DNA of 25,464 nt from an uncultured Prevotella sp. (lineage in GTDB: Bacteria; Bacteroidota; Bacteroidia; Bacteroidales; Bacteroidaceae): assembly GCA_900551985.1 (NCBI GenBank), contig URYG01000019.1, positions 1 through 25,464 of the forward strand. Reading direction: 5' to 3'. How positions within the stretch are numbered: position 1 is the first letter of the stretch; each line of letters opens with the position of its first letter. A model generated the notes under the pieces. It saw only the letters and a list, made by a program, of their open reading frames with translations. It had not been told where the DNA came from and made no database searches. The position numbers and the translations under genes were made by a program. Below, in pieces: positions 15,459-22,275 of the stretch.

Positions 15459-16796
15459 ATGAAAAAGTTTATTGAGACACTAAAGAACTGTTGGAAGATT
15501 GAGGACCTCCGTCAGAGACTCCTCATTACTCTTCTGTTTACGGCTATTTACCGTTTTGGCTCGTTTGTTGTACTTCCTGGTATCAATCCGAGCATGTTGG
15601 AAAAACTTCAGTCGCAGACCTCAGGCGGTCTTATGTCGCTTTTGGACATGTTCTCTGGTGGTGCATTTTCTAATGCGTCTATCTTCGCATTGGGAATTAT
15701 GCCTTATATCTCAGCTTCAATTGTTATGCAGCTTCTTGCTGTCGCTGTACCTTACTTCCAGAAGATGCAGCGCGAGGGCGAGAGCGGCCGCAAGAAAATA
15801 CAATGGTACACTAGAGTCCTGACTGTAGCCATTCTGGTCTTTCAGGCTCCTAGTTACCTTCTGAATTTGAAGATGCAGGCTGCTAACGCTTTGGCAACGG
15901 GTATTAGCTGGACCGTCTTTATGATTCCAGCTACTATCATCCTTGCAGCAGGAAGTATGTTTATTCTCTGGCTTGGTGAGCGTATCACGGATAAGGGAGT
16001 TGGTAATGGTATCTCTCTCATCATTATGATCGGTATCATCGCTCGTTTGCCTCAGGCATTCGTTCAGGAGATGACCTCTCGTTTGCAGGCTATCTCTGGT
16101 GGTGGTTTGATCATGTTCATTGTCGAGATCCTCATTCTCTACGCTGTAGTTTGTGCCTCAATTCTTCTGGTACAGGGTACACGTAAGATCCCTGTTCAGT
16201 ACGCTAAGCGATTGGTTGGTAACAAGCAGTACGGTGGTGCACGTCAGTACATCCCATTGAAGCTTTTCGCAGCCAACGTAATGCCTATCATCTTTGCACA
16301 GGCTTTGATGTTTATTCCATTGGCAGTAGTTCGCTACCAGTCTGAAAATGCAAGCAGCGTTGTTCAGCAGCTGATGGATAACCGCAGTTTACTTTATAAT
16401 GTAATCTACGTAACCCTCGTGATTGCGTTTACATATTTCTACACTGCGATTACATTGAACCCAACTCAGATGGCGGAGGATATGAAGCGTAACAATGGTT
16501 TCATTCCTGGTGTTAAACCAGGAAAGGATACTGCTGAGTACATTGATACCGTAATGTCTCGTATTACTTTACCAGGTTCATTATTTATTGCATTTATTGC
16601 GATTATGCCAGCTCTTGCAGGACTTCTTGATGTGCAGCAGGCCTTCTCACAATTCTTCGGAGGTACTTCTCTGTTGATTTTGGTAGGTGTTGTGATCGAC
16701 ACATTGCAGCAGATCGAGAGTCATTTGCTTATGCGCCACTATGATGGTCTTCTCAATTCAGGCCATACTCGTCAGGGTGGTGTTGCTGCATATTAA
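15459..16796 (+). CDS. secY: Protein translocase subunit SecY
   Basis: SecY is the pore of the Sec translocon in the inner membrane. The 445-aa length fits, and ten hydrophobic segments are expected for the family. The start resembles E. coli (LKNCWKIEDLRQRLLITLLF). Residues 57-92 include SLLDMFSGGAFSNASIFALG and IMPYISASIVMQLL (plug and TM2 region). A cytosolic loop EGESGRKKIQWYTR follows at about 106-119, then TM segments through the C-terminal tail YDGLLNSGHTRQG. As in other bacteria, it is co-transcribed with ribosomal genes, tying membrane insertion to translation. map follows after 15 bases. Confidence 0.99.
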   Translation: MKKFIETLKNCWKIEDLRQRLLITLLFTAIYRFGSFVVLPGINPSMLEKLQSQTSGGLMSLLDMFSGGAFSNASIFALGIMPYISASIVMQLLAVAVPYFQKMQREGESGRKKIQWYTRVLTVAILVFQAPSYLLNLKMQAANALATGISWTVFMIPATIILAAGSMFILWLGERITDKGVGNGISLIIMIGIIARLPQAFVQEMTSRLQAISGGGLIMFIVEILILYAVVCASILLVQGTRKIPVQYAKRLVGNKQYGGARQYIPLKLFAANVMPIIFAQALMFIPLAVVRYQSENASSVVQQLMDNRSLLYNVIYVTLVIAFTYFYTAITLNPTQMAEDMKRNNGFIPGVKPGKDTAEYIDTVMSRITLPGSLFIAFIAIMPALAGLLDVQQAFSQFFGGTSLLILVGVVIDTLQQIESHLLMRHYDGLLNSGHTRQGGVAAY

Positions 16797-16811
16797 TCTT
16801 TATCTTTTGAA

Positions 16812-17612
16812 ATGCAGATATTTCTGAAGACAGAGGATGAAATTAACCTGATGCGCAAGGCTAACCAACTTGTTGGTGCAACGCTTGCGGAATTAGGTAA
16901 ACATATAAAACCAGGTGTAACGACTCTCCATTTGGATAAGGTAGCTGAGGAGTTCATCCGTGATCACGGTGCGATTCCAACGTTTAAGAATTTTCCTAAT
17001 CCTTATGGAGAGCCTTTTCCCGCTAGTATATGTACTTCCATCAACGATGTAGTAGTACATGGTATTCCTAGTGAGAAGGACGTGCTGAAGGATGGTGATA
17101 TAATCTCTATCGACTGCGGCACCCTTTTAGAAGGTTTCAATGGTGACAGTTGCTATACTTTCGCTGTTGGAGAGATATCTTCCGATGTTCAACAACTCCT
17201 TAAGGTAACTAAAGAATCTTTGTACCTGGGTATCGAACAGGCTGTGGCAGGAAAGCATTTGGGTGATATTGGTTACGCTGTACAGACTCATTGCCAGCAA
17301 TATGGTTATGGAGTAGTACGAGAGCTAACAGGTCATGGCATTGGCAGGGCTATGCACGAGGATCCTCCGGTTCGTAATTACGGCAGTCGTGGTTCCGGCA
17401 TTCTGTTAAAGGAAGGTATGTGCTTGGCTATCGAGCCGATGATAACAATGGGCGACCGTCAAATTGGCTTGCTCCCCGACAAGTGGAGCATAGTTACTAG
17501 AGATCGTCAACCAGCTGCTCATTTTGAGCATACAATCGTTGTTCGAAAAGGTAAAGCTGAAATTTTATCTTCATTCGTAGAAGTTGAACATTTAGAAGGA
17601 CAAAAAATTTAA
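16812..17612 (+). CDS. map: Methionine aminopeptidase, type I
   Basis: This metalloenzyme removes the initiator Met from nascent proteins after deformylation. All five metal ligands of the pita-bread fold are visible: Asp101 (SIDCGT), Asp112 (NGDS), His175 (TGHGIG), Glu208 (AIEPM) and Glu239 (HFEHT). His83 in VVHGIP is also conserved. At 266 aa it is a typical type I enzyme without the zinc-finger extension. It occupies the position where adk lies in many Firmicutes spc operons and is 2 bases before infA. Codons are somewhat less biased than in the ribosomal genes. Confidence 0.98.
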   Translation: MQIFLKTEDEINLMRKANQLVGATLAELGKHIKPGVTTLHLDKVAEEFIRDHGAIPTFKNFPNPYGEPFPASICTSINDVVVHGIPSEKDVLKDGDIISIDCGTLLEGFNGDSCYTFAVGEISSDVQQLLKVTKESLYLGIEQAVAGKHLGDIGYAVQTHCQQYGYGVVRELTGHGIGRAMHEDPPVRNYGSRGSGILLKEGMCLAIEPMITMGDRQIGLLPDKWSIVTRDRQPAAHFEHTIVVRKGKAEILSSFVEVEHLEGQKI

Positions 17613-17614
17613 TT

Positions 17615-17833
17615 ATGGCAAAACAGGCCGCTATTGAGCAAGATGGAACAATTGTAGAGGCATTATCAAATGCTATGTTCCGCGTTGAATTGGAGAATGG
17701 TGTTGACATTACTGCCCACATCTCTGGTAAGATGAGAATGCATTACATCAAGATTTTACCTGGTGATAAGGTGAAGGTGGAAATGAGTCCATACGACTTG
17801 ACTAAGGGTAGAATTGTTTTTAGATACAAATAA
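17615..17833 (+). CDS. infA: Translation initiation factor IF-1
   Basis: IF1 blocks the 30S A site during initiation. The 72-aa protein is a complete S1-type OB fold with AIEQDGTIVEALSNAMFRVE, GVDITAHISGKMRMHYIKIL, GDKVKVEMSPYDLTKGRIVF and RYK at the end. It follows map by a TAATTATG junction and precedes rpmJ, a block common in bacteria. Confidence 0.99.
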   Translation: MAKQAAIEQDGTIVEALSNAMFRVELENGVDITAHISGKMRMHYIKILPGDKVKVEMSPYDLTKGRIVFRYK

Positions 17834-17850
17834 TTATCACATATAAGGTT

Positions 17851-17967
17851 ATGAAGACAAGAGCATCATTGAAGAAGCGTTCAGCTGATTGCAAGATCGT
17901 ACGTCGTAAGGGTCGTCTCTTCGTTATCAACAAGAAGAACCCTAAGATGAAATTGCGTCAGGGCTAA
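17851..17967 (+). CDS. rpmJ: 50S ribosomal protein L36, zinc-free type
   Basis: L36 is the smallest 50S protein, near the factor-binding region of 23S rRNA. The product is 38 aa, starting MKTRASLKKRSADCKIVRRK and ending NPKMKLRQG. Of the four zinc ligands of the classical form (Cys11, Cys14, Cys27, His33), only Cys14 remains. The others are Ser11, Asn27 and Met33, so it should not bind zinc. AAGG lies 5 bases before the start. Confidence 0.97.
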   Translation: MKTRASLKKRSADCKIVRRKGRLFVINKKNPKMKLRQG

Positions 17968-18010
17968 TGTTAAAGTTCTGTAAAAGTATGGCTGTTTCAA
18001 AAAAAAGTTG

Positions 18011-18019
18011 TACTTTTGC
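18011..18019 (+). promoter_or_regulatory. Promoter of the rpsM-rplQ (alpha) group
   Basis: TACTTTTGC matches the TAnnTTTG -7 box in the 98-base rpmJ-rpsM gap. The core AGTTGTACTTTTGCA (18006-18020) is identical to that before the lipoprotein gene (21220-21234). No good -33 box is seen. No terminator precedes it, so the alpha genes probably receive both read-through and local transcription. Confidence 0.7.
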
Positions 18020-18065
18020 ACCGCTTTTAACGCAAAGTATTAATTTTTTAATTTTTTATTAAACA

Positions 18066-18446
18066 ATGGCAATAAGAATTGTTGGAGTAGATTTGCCCCA
18101 GAACAAGCGTGGCGAAATCGCATTGACCTATATCTATGGTATCGGTCGAAGTAGTTCAGCAAAGATATTGGATAAGGCAGGCGTAAGCCGTGACTTGAAA
18201 GTCAGCGATTGGACTGACGATCAGGCAGCCAAGATCCGTGAAATTATCGGCGCTGAGTTCAAGGTTGAAGGTGATCTCCGTTCAGAGATTCAGATGAACA
18301 TTAAGCGACTGATGGATATTGGTTGCTATCGTGGAGTTAGACATCGTAATGGTCTTCCAGTTCGCGGTCAGAGCACAAAGAATAATGCTCGTACTCGCAA
18401 GGGTAAGAAGAAGACTGTTGCTAATAAGAAGAAGGCTACTAAGTAA
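18066..18446 (+). CDS. rpsM: 30S ribosomal protein S13
   Basis: S13 is a 30S head protein that contacts the P-site tRNA and the 50S through bridges. The 126-aa product starts MAIRIVGVDLPQNKRGEIAL. It has the helix-hairpin-helix segment YIYGIGRSSSAKILDKAGV and the conserved YRGVRHRNGLPVRGQSTKNN at about residues 93-112, followed by a Lys-rich tail. It opens the alpha group, close behind its own promoter. Confidence 0.99.
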   Translation: MAIRIVGVDLPQNKRGEIALTYIYGIGRSSSAKILDKAGVSRDLKVSDWTDDQAAKIREIIGAEFKVEGDLRSEIQMNIKRLMDIGCYRGVRHRNGLPVRGQSTKNNARTRKGKKKTVANKKKATK

Positions 18447-18450
18447 TTCT

Positions 18451-18457
18451 AAGGAGG
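18451..18457 (+). promoter_or_regulatory. Full Shine-Dalgarno sequence of rpsK
   Basis: AAGGAGG lies 9 bases before the ATG at 18467. It is the most complete anti-16S match in the cluster and is striking in a lineage where most starts lack one. Confidence 0.8.
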
Positions 18458-18466
18458 AAATTAATT

Positions 18467-18856
18467 ATGGCAAAGCAAAAAGCAACATCTAAGAAGAGAA
18501 ACGTACGTGTTGACGCAATTGGTCAGCTTCACGTACATAGCTCATTCAACAACATCATTGTATCTCTTGCTAACAACGAGGGTCAGGTTATCTCTTGGTC
18601 TTCAGCTGGTAAGATGGGTTTCCGTGGTTCTAAGAAGAACACTCCTTATGCTGCTCAGATGGCTGCAGAGGATTGTGCAAAGGTAGCTTTCGACCTTGGT
18701 CTTCGCAAGGTTAAGGCATACGTAAAGGGTCCAGGTAACGGTCGTGAGTCTGCTATCCGTGCCGTACACGGTGCAGGTATCGAGGTAACTGAGATCGTTG
18801 ACGTAACTCCATTACCACACAACGGATGTCGCCCTCCAAAGCGTCGTCGTGTATAA
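18467..18856 (+). CDS. rpsK: 30S ribosomal protein S11
   Basis: S11 is a 30S platform protein near the mRNA exit and the 3' end of 16S rRNA. The 129-aa sequence has VHSSFNNIIVSLANNEGQVI and SAGKMGFRGSKKNTPYAAQM. It ends with VTPLPHNGCRPPKRRRV, where the Asn-Gly pair is the usual isoaspartate site. It has the strongest Shine-Dalgarno sequence of the cluster, located in the 20-base gap after rpsM. Confidence 0.99.
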   Translation: MAKQKATSKKRNVRVDAIGQLHVHSSFNNIIVSLANNEGQVISWSSAGKMGFRGSKKNTPYAAQMAAEDCAKVAFDLGLRKVKAYVKGPGNGRESAIRAVHGAGIEVTEIVDVTPLPHNGCRPPKRRRV

Positions 18857-18898
18857 TAGCATTCATTGATACAAACAATATAGCATTTTATAAATATT

Positions 18899-19504
18899 AT
18901 GGCTAGATATATAGGTCCGAAATCTAAAATTGCGCGTCGTTTTGGTGAGCCAATCTTCGGCGCAGACAAAGTTTTGTCCAAGAGAAACTTCCCTCCTGGA
19001 CAGCATGGCAACAACCGTCGTCGCAAGATGTCTGAGTACGGTGTCATGTTGGCAGAGAAGCAGAAGGCTAAGTACACTTACGGTGTATTAGAGCGTCAGT
19101 TCCGTAATATGTTTGAGAAGGCTGCTAAGGCTGATGGTATTACTGGTGAGGTTCTGCTCCAGAATCTCGAGTGCCGTCTCGACAACGTGGTATTCCGTCT
19201 TGGTATCGCTCCTACTCGTGCAGCTGCACGTCAGTTGGTGGGTCACAAGCACATCACTGTTGATGGCAAGGTAGTTAATATCCCTTCATTTGCAGTTAAG
19301 CCAGGTATGGTTGTTGCCGTTCGTGAGAAGTCTAAGTCTCTCGAGGTTATCGAGGCAGCACTTGCTGGTTTCAATCATAGCAAGTACCCATGGATTGAGT
19401 GGGACGACAATTCTAAGAGTGGCAAGTTCTTGCACAAGCCAGAGCGTGCTGACATTCCAGAGAATATTAAGGAGCAGTTAATCGTTGAGTTGTACTCTAA
19501 ATAA
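18899..19504 (+). CDS. rpsD: 30S ribosomal protein S4, zinc-free type
   Basis: S4 initiates 16S 5'-domain assembly and, in E. coli, represses the alpha operon. The 201-aa protein begins MARYIGPKSKIARRFGEPIF with NFPPGQHGNNRRRKMSEYG. The N-terminal zinc cysteines of some S4 proteins are absent. The S4 RNA-binding domain is seen at about residues 92-150 (LECRLDNVVFRLGIAPTRAA, ARQLVGHKHITVDGKVV). It lies 42 bases after rpsK and 12 before rpoA. Confidence 0.99.
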   Translation: MARYIGPKSKIARRFGEPIFGADKVLSKRNFPPGQHGNNRRRKMSEYGVMLAEKQKAKYTYGVLERQFRNMFEKAAKADGITGEVLLQNLECRLDNVVFRLGIAPTRAAARQLVGHKHITVDGKVVNIPSFAVKPGMVVAVREKSKSLEVIEAALAGFNHSKYPWIEWDDNSKSGKFLHKPERADIPENIKEQLIVELYSK

Positions 19505-19516
19505 ATCATTAAATTA

Positions 19517-20512
19517 ATGGCGATATTAGCATTTCAAAAACCTGATAAAGTAGTAATGCTGGAGGCTGACAACCAGTTCGGAAAGTTCGAGTTCCGTCCG
19601 TTGGAGCCTGGCTTTGGTGTTACCATCGGTAACGCCTTGCGCCGCATTCTCCTTTCATCATTGGAGGGTTACGCTGTGAACACCATCCGCATCGCGGGTG
19701 TTGAGCACGAGTTCTCTTCTGTACCTGGTGTAAAGGAAGATGTTACCAACATTATCTTGAATCTCAAGCAAGTTCGATTCAAGCAAGTAGTAGAAGAATT
19801 CGAGAATGAGAAAGTTAGTATCACCGTTGAGAATTCTACAGAATTCAAGGCTGGTGATATAGGCAAGTATCTGACTGGATTTGAAGTGTTAAACCCTGAT
19901 TTGGTGATTTGTCATTTAGACTCCAAAGCTTCGATGCAGATTGATCTGACAATTAATAAGGGTCGTGGTTACGTCCCTGCTGATGAGAATCGTCAATTCT
20001 GCACAGACGTTAACGTTCTCCCAATCGATTCCATCTACACCCCTATCCGTAACGTAAAGTATGCGGTTGAGCCATATCGTGTTGAACAGAAGACCGACTA
20101 TGACAAGCTCGTACTCGAAGTTACAACAGATGGTTCCATTAGTCCTAAGGATGCGCTGAAAGAGGCTGCGAAGATCCTTATCTATCACTTCATGCTCTTC
20201 TCTGATGAGAAGATCACCCTGGAGAGTCCTGATCAGGATACTAACCAGGAGTTTGATGAGGAGGTTCTTCACATGCGCCAGTTGCTCAAGACTCGTCTCG
20301 TAGATATGAACCTCAGTGTTCGTGCGCTCAACTGCTTGAAGGCAGCTGATGTAGATACCTTGGGTGATTTGGTTCAGTTTAACAAGACTGACCTCTTGAA
20401 GTTCCGCAACTTCGGTAAGAAATCGCTCTCAGAGCTTGATGATTTGCTCGAGAGTCTGAATCTGTCTTTTGGAACTGATATTTCAAAGTATAAATTAGAC
20501 AAGGATGCGTAA
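19517..20512 (+). CDS. rpoA: DNA-directed RNA polymerase subunit alpha
   Basis: Alpha dimerises to nucleate RNA polymerase assembly, and its C-terminal domain binds promoter DNA and regulators. At 331 aa it is complete. The N-terminal domain shows FEFRPLEPGFGVTIGNALRR (24-43) and ILLSSLEGYAV. The C-terminal domain starts near residue 250, with LSVRALNCLKAADVDTLGDL (266-285) and FGKKSLSELDDLL. Arg269 matches the DNA-contacting Arg265 of E. coli. The stop codon sits in the loop of a hairpin (20498-20525) that leads into rplQ. Confidence 0.99.
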   Translation: MAILAFQKPDKVVMLEADNQFGKFEFRPLEPGFGVTIGNALRRILLSSLEGYAVNTIRIAGVEHEFSSVPGVKEDVTNIILNLKQVRFKQVVEEFENEKVSITVENSTEFKAGDIGKYLTGFEVLNPDLVICHLDSKASMQIDLTINKGRGYVPADENRQFCTDVNVLPIDSIYTPIRNVKYAVEPYRVEQKTDYDKLVLEVTTDGSISPKDALKEAAKILIYHFMLFSDEKITLESPDQDTNQEFDEEVLHMRQLLKTRLVDMNLSVRALNCLKAADVDTLGDLVQFNKTDLLKFRNFGKKSLSELDDLLESLNLSFGTDISKYKLDKDA

Positions 20513-20525
20513 TGCATCCTTTGTC
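20498..20525 (+). promoter_or_regulatory. Hairpin with the rpoA stop codon in its loop
   Basis: GACAAGGATGC (20498-20508) pairs with GCATCCTTTGTC (20514-20525), with one bulged T and a GTAAT loop. The rpoA stop TAA (20510-20512) is inside the loop. There is no U-tract, so this is not a terminator. It may be a processing or translation-coupling element between rpoA and rplQ (inference). Confidence 0.55.
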
Positions 20526-20545
20526 CAAAAAGAACAAAAATTAAA

Positions 20546-21031
20546 ATGAGACACAATAAGAAATTCAACCATTTAGGTCGTACTGCTTCTCATCGTAACG
20601 CGATGTTGGCTAACATGGCTGCATCACTTATCTTGAGTGAGCACAAAAGAATCACTACGACCCTCGCAAAGGCAAAGGCTCTTAAGAAGTATGTTGAGCC
20701 ACTGATCACACGTTCAAAGAATGATACAACTACATCACGTCGTGTTGTTTTCCGTTATCTTCAGAACAAGTACGCTGTGAAGGCTCTCTTCGGTGAGGTA
20801 GCTGAGAAGGTAGCTAACCGTCCTGGTGGTTACACTCGCGTTATCAAGTTGGGTACCCGCCAGGGTGACGCAGCTGAGATCGCTTTCATCGAGCTCGTTG
20901 ACTTTGATGAGAACATGGCTAAGACTCCTAAGGCTGCTGCTAAGAAGACTCGTCGTAGTCGCAAGGCAACAAAGGCTGAGGAGGCTCCTGCAACTGAGGC
21001 ACCTGCAACTGAAGAGGCTGCAGCTGAATAA
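20546..21031 (+). CDS. rplQ: 50S ribosomal protein L17 with Ala/Lys-rich tail
   Basis: L17 lies near the tunnel exit. The N-terminal 120 residues are canonical: MRHNKKFNHLGRTASHRNAM, LILSEHKRITTTLAKAKALK, then RPGGYTRVIKLGTRQGDAAE and IAFIELVDF. A tail from about residue 121 to 161 is low-complexity, first basic (KTRRSRKATK), then an EAPAT repeat rich in Ala, Glu and Pro. The E. coli protein (127 aa) lacks it. This is the last gene of the cluster and is followed by a strong terminator. Confidence 0.99.
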   Translation: MRHNKKFNHLGRTASHRNAMLANMAASLILSEHKRITTTLAKAKALKKYVEPLITRSKNDTTTSRRVVFRYLQNKYAVKALFGEVAEKVANRPGGYTRVIKLGTRQGDAAEIAFIELVDFDENMAKTPKAAAKKTRRSRKATKAEEAPATEAPATEEAAAE

Positions 21032-21055
21032 GTTACAAAAGATCTCACTAGATAT

Positions 21056-21089
21056 AAGCGCTTCTGTCGTTAGACAGGGGCGCTTTTTT
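21056..21089 (+). terminator. Rho-independent terminator closing the ribosomal cluster
   Basis: AAGCGCTTCTGTC (21056-21068) pairs with GACAGGGGCGCTT (21073-21085) through 13 continuous pairs, two of them G-U, with loop GTTA. A run of T residues follows (through 21089). It marks the end of the long operon. Confidence 0.93.
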
Positions 21090-21116
21090 GTGTTTAATAG
21101 CTCTGCATTTCCCGGG

Positions 21117-21164
21117 GATAGTTGATGATGTCTTTCCAGTGATAGTTGATGATGTTTTTCCTGT
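21117..21164. repeat. Two tandem 24-base repeats
   Basis: GATAGTTGATGATGT(C/T)TTTCC(A/T)GT occurs twice head to tail (21117-21140 and 21141-21164) with two mismatches. It lies between the cluster terminator and the next promoter. Just downstream, TAGGG/CCCTA (21067+100 to 21180, i.e. 21167-21180) and CCCTAA/TTAGGG (21176-21193) are two stems sharing one arm. No function is evident. Confidence 0.7.
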
Positions 21165-21201
21165 TTTAGGGGATTCCCTAACGTTCTTTAGGGATTCTTT
21201 C

Positions 21202-21233
21202 TTGATGTTTTCGATAAATAGTTGTACTTTTGC
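21202..21233 (+). promoter_or_regulatory. Promoter of the glycine-zipper lipoprotein gene
   Basis: The -7 box TACTTTTGC (21225-21233) and a -33 TTG (21202-21204) are separated by 20 bases, the usual Bacteroidetes layout. The expected start point leaves a leader of about 20 bases before the ATG at 21256. This supports that start rather than the longer frame from 21088. Confidence 0.75.
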
Positions 21234-21255
21234 AGCAGATTTAAATGATAGGGTT

Positions 21256-22179
21256 ATGAAAAAGGTGATACTTTTGATGCTCTGCTCTTCCCTGGTGATG
21301 GGCAGTTGCGATACATATACTGGCAGTGGAGCCTACGCAGGAGGTTCCATTGGCTCCATCCTGGGTTCTGCCATCGGTGGATTATCCGGTGGACCTAGAG
21401 GCTCTGATCTTGGAACCATCATCGGCATGGCTGGTGGAGCTGCCGTAGGAGCTGCAATCGGAAGTCAGGCGGATAAGGCGCAGGCTGATCGTGAAGCTGC
21501 CTACCGGCAGGATAGAGTAGAGCGACGCTCCGGTTATCCTGGAAACTCACGTCGCTATCCAACAAATCCTCGAAACACCCGATCTTCCAATAATGGAGAG
21601 AATGAGGTTTATGACTATGGTACTCCTTCTACAGATTATGACAGATCTGGAAGTGATTATAGCAATGCACCCGTAACCGATAATCCGGAGATCTTCGATT
21701 CCAACAATGGTGGAGATGACCGTCTCTATGATTTCAAGGGCAAGGACTACACCGGCGATTACAGTGCCCAGCAGCCTACTACTTCGATGCCGGCTGCTAC
21801 CGTTGAGGAGCTTGGTGCCCGATTCTCTTATTCTCCTACCTTGGAGATTGTGAATGCCCGGTTTGTTGATGACAACGAAGATAATTGTTTGAATCGCAAT
21901 GAAACCTGCAAGGTGATATTTGAGATTGTCAACCGAGGTCATGCGCCGGTTTACGATGTGGTTCCAACCGTGGTTGAAACCACCGGCAACAAGCATATCT
22001 TCATATCGCCAAGTATCCATGTCGAGAAGATATTACCGGGTTCGGGTGTTCGATATACAGCAATGGTAAAAGCCGATAGAAAGTTGAAAGATGGAATGGC
22101 AAGGTTCTGTGTGAGTGTAATTCATGAGGGCAAATCCATTTCCAAGGTCAATGAATTCAATATCCCTACCAAGAGATAA
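21256..22179 (+). CDS. Glycine-zipper lipoprotein with C-terminal beta domain
   Basis: This is a predicted envelope lipoprotein of 307 aa and unknown function. The N-terminus is a signal peptide (MKKVILLMLCSSLVMGSC) with a probable lipidated Cys18. Residues 29-70 form a glycine-zipper segment (GGSIGSILGSAIGG, then GTIIGMAGGAAVGAAIG) of the kind that inserts in or packs against membranes. Residues 75-190 are polar, Tyr/Asp/Asn-rich and probably disordered. Residues 194-304 look like an Ig/CARDB-type beta domain (LEIVNARFVDDNEDNCLNRN, then VIFEIVNRG and GVRYTAMVKA). The in-frame ATG at 21088 would precede the promoter and lacks a signal sequence, so it is rejected. The gene is monocistronic and converges on the rlpA-like gene. 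Confidence 0.85.
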   Translation: MKKVILLMLCSSLVMGSCDTYTGSGAYAGGSIGSILGSAIGGLSGGPRGSDLGTIIGMAGGAAVGAAIGSQADKAQADREAAYRQDRVERRSGYPGNSRRYPTNPRNTRSSNNGENEVYDYGTPSTDYDRSGSDYSNAPVTDNPEIFDSNNGGDDRLYDFKGKDYTGDYSAQQPTTSMPAATVEELGARFSYSPTLEIVNARFVDDNEDNCLNRNETCKVIFEIVNRGHAPVYDVVPTVVETTGNKHIFISPSIHVEKILPGSGVRYTAMVKADRKLKDGMARFCVSVIHEGKSISKVNEFNIPTKR

Positions 22180-22208
22180 TTTTCCCCTAGTAGTTGCAAC
22201 ATAAAATC

Positions 22209-22250
22209 AAAAAAGCAAGAACCGGCAATTATGCCGGTTCTTGCTTTTTT
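22209..22250. terminator. Bidirectional terminator between convergent genes
   Basis: AAAAAAGCAAGAACCGGCA (22209-22227) and TGCCGGTTCTTGCTTTTTT (22232-22250) form a perfect 19-base inverted repeat with loop ATTA. The flanking A-run and T-run allow termination in both directions. It serves the lipoprotein gene directly and could also stop transcripts from the rlpA-like gene on the other strand. Confidence 0.92.
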
Positions 22251-22275
22251 TCTTGTTGGGGGGTGTAAAGCTTTT

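Noticed and set aside
17967..18062. A 31-codon frame starting at the rpmJ stop (TAATG)
   Set aside because: It spans the alpha-operon promoter and an A/T-rich leader and has no protein-like features.
21088..21255. N-terminal extension of the lipoprotein from an ATG at 21088
   Set aside because: It starts within the rplQ terminator, precedes the promoter box, encodes the 24-base tandem repeat and would bury the lipoprotein signal peptide.
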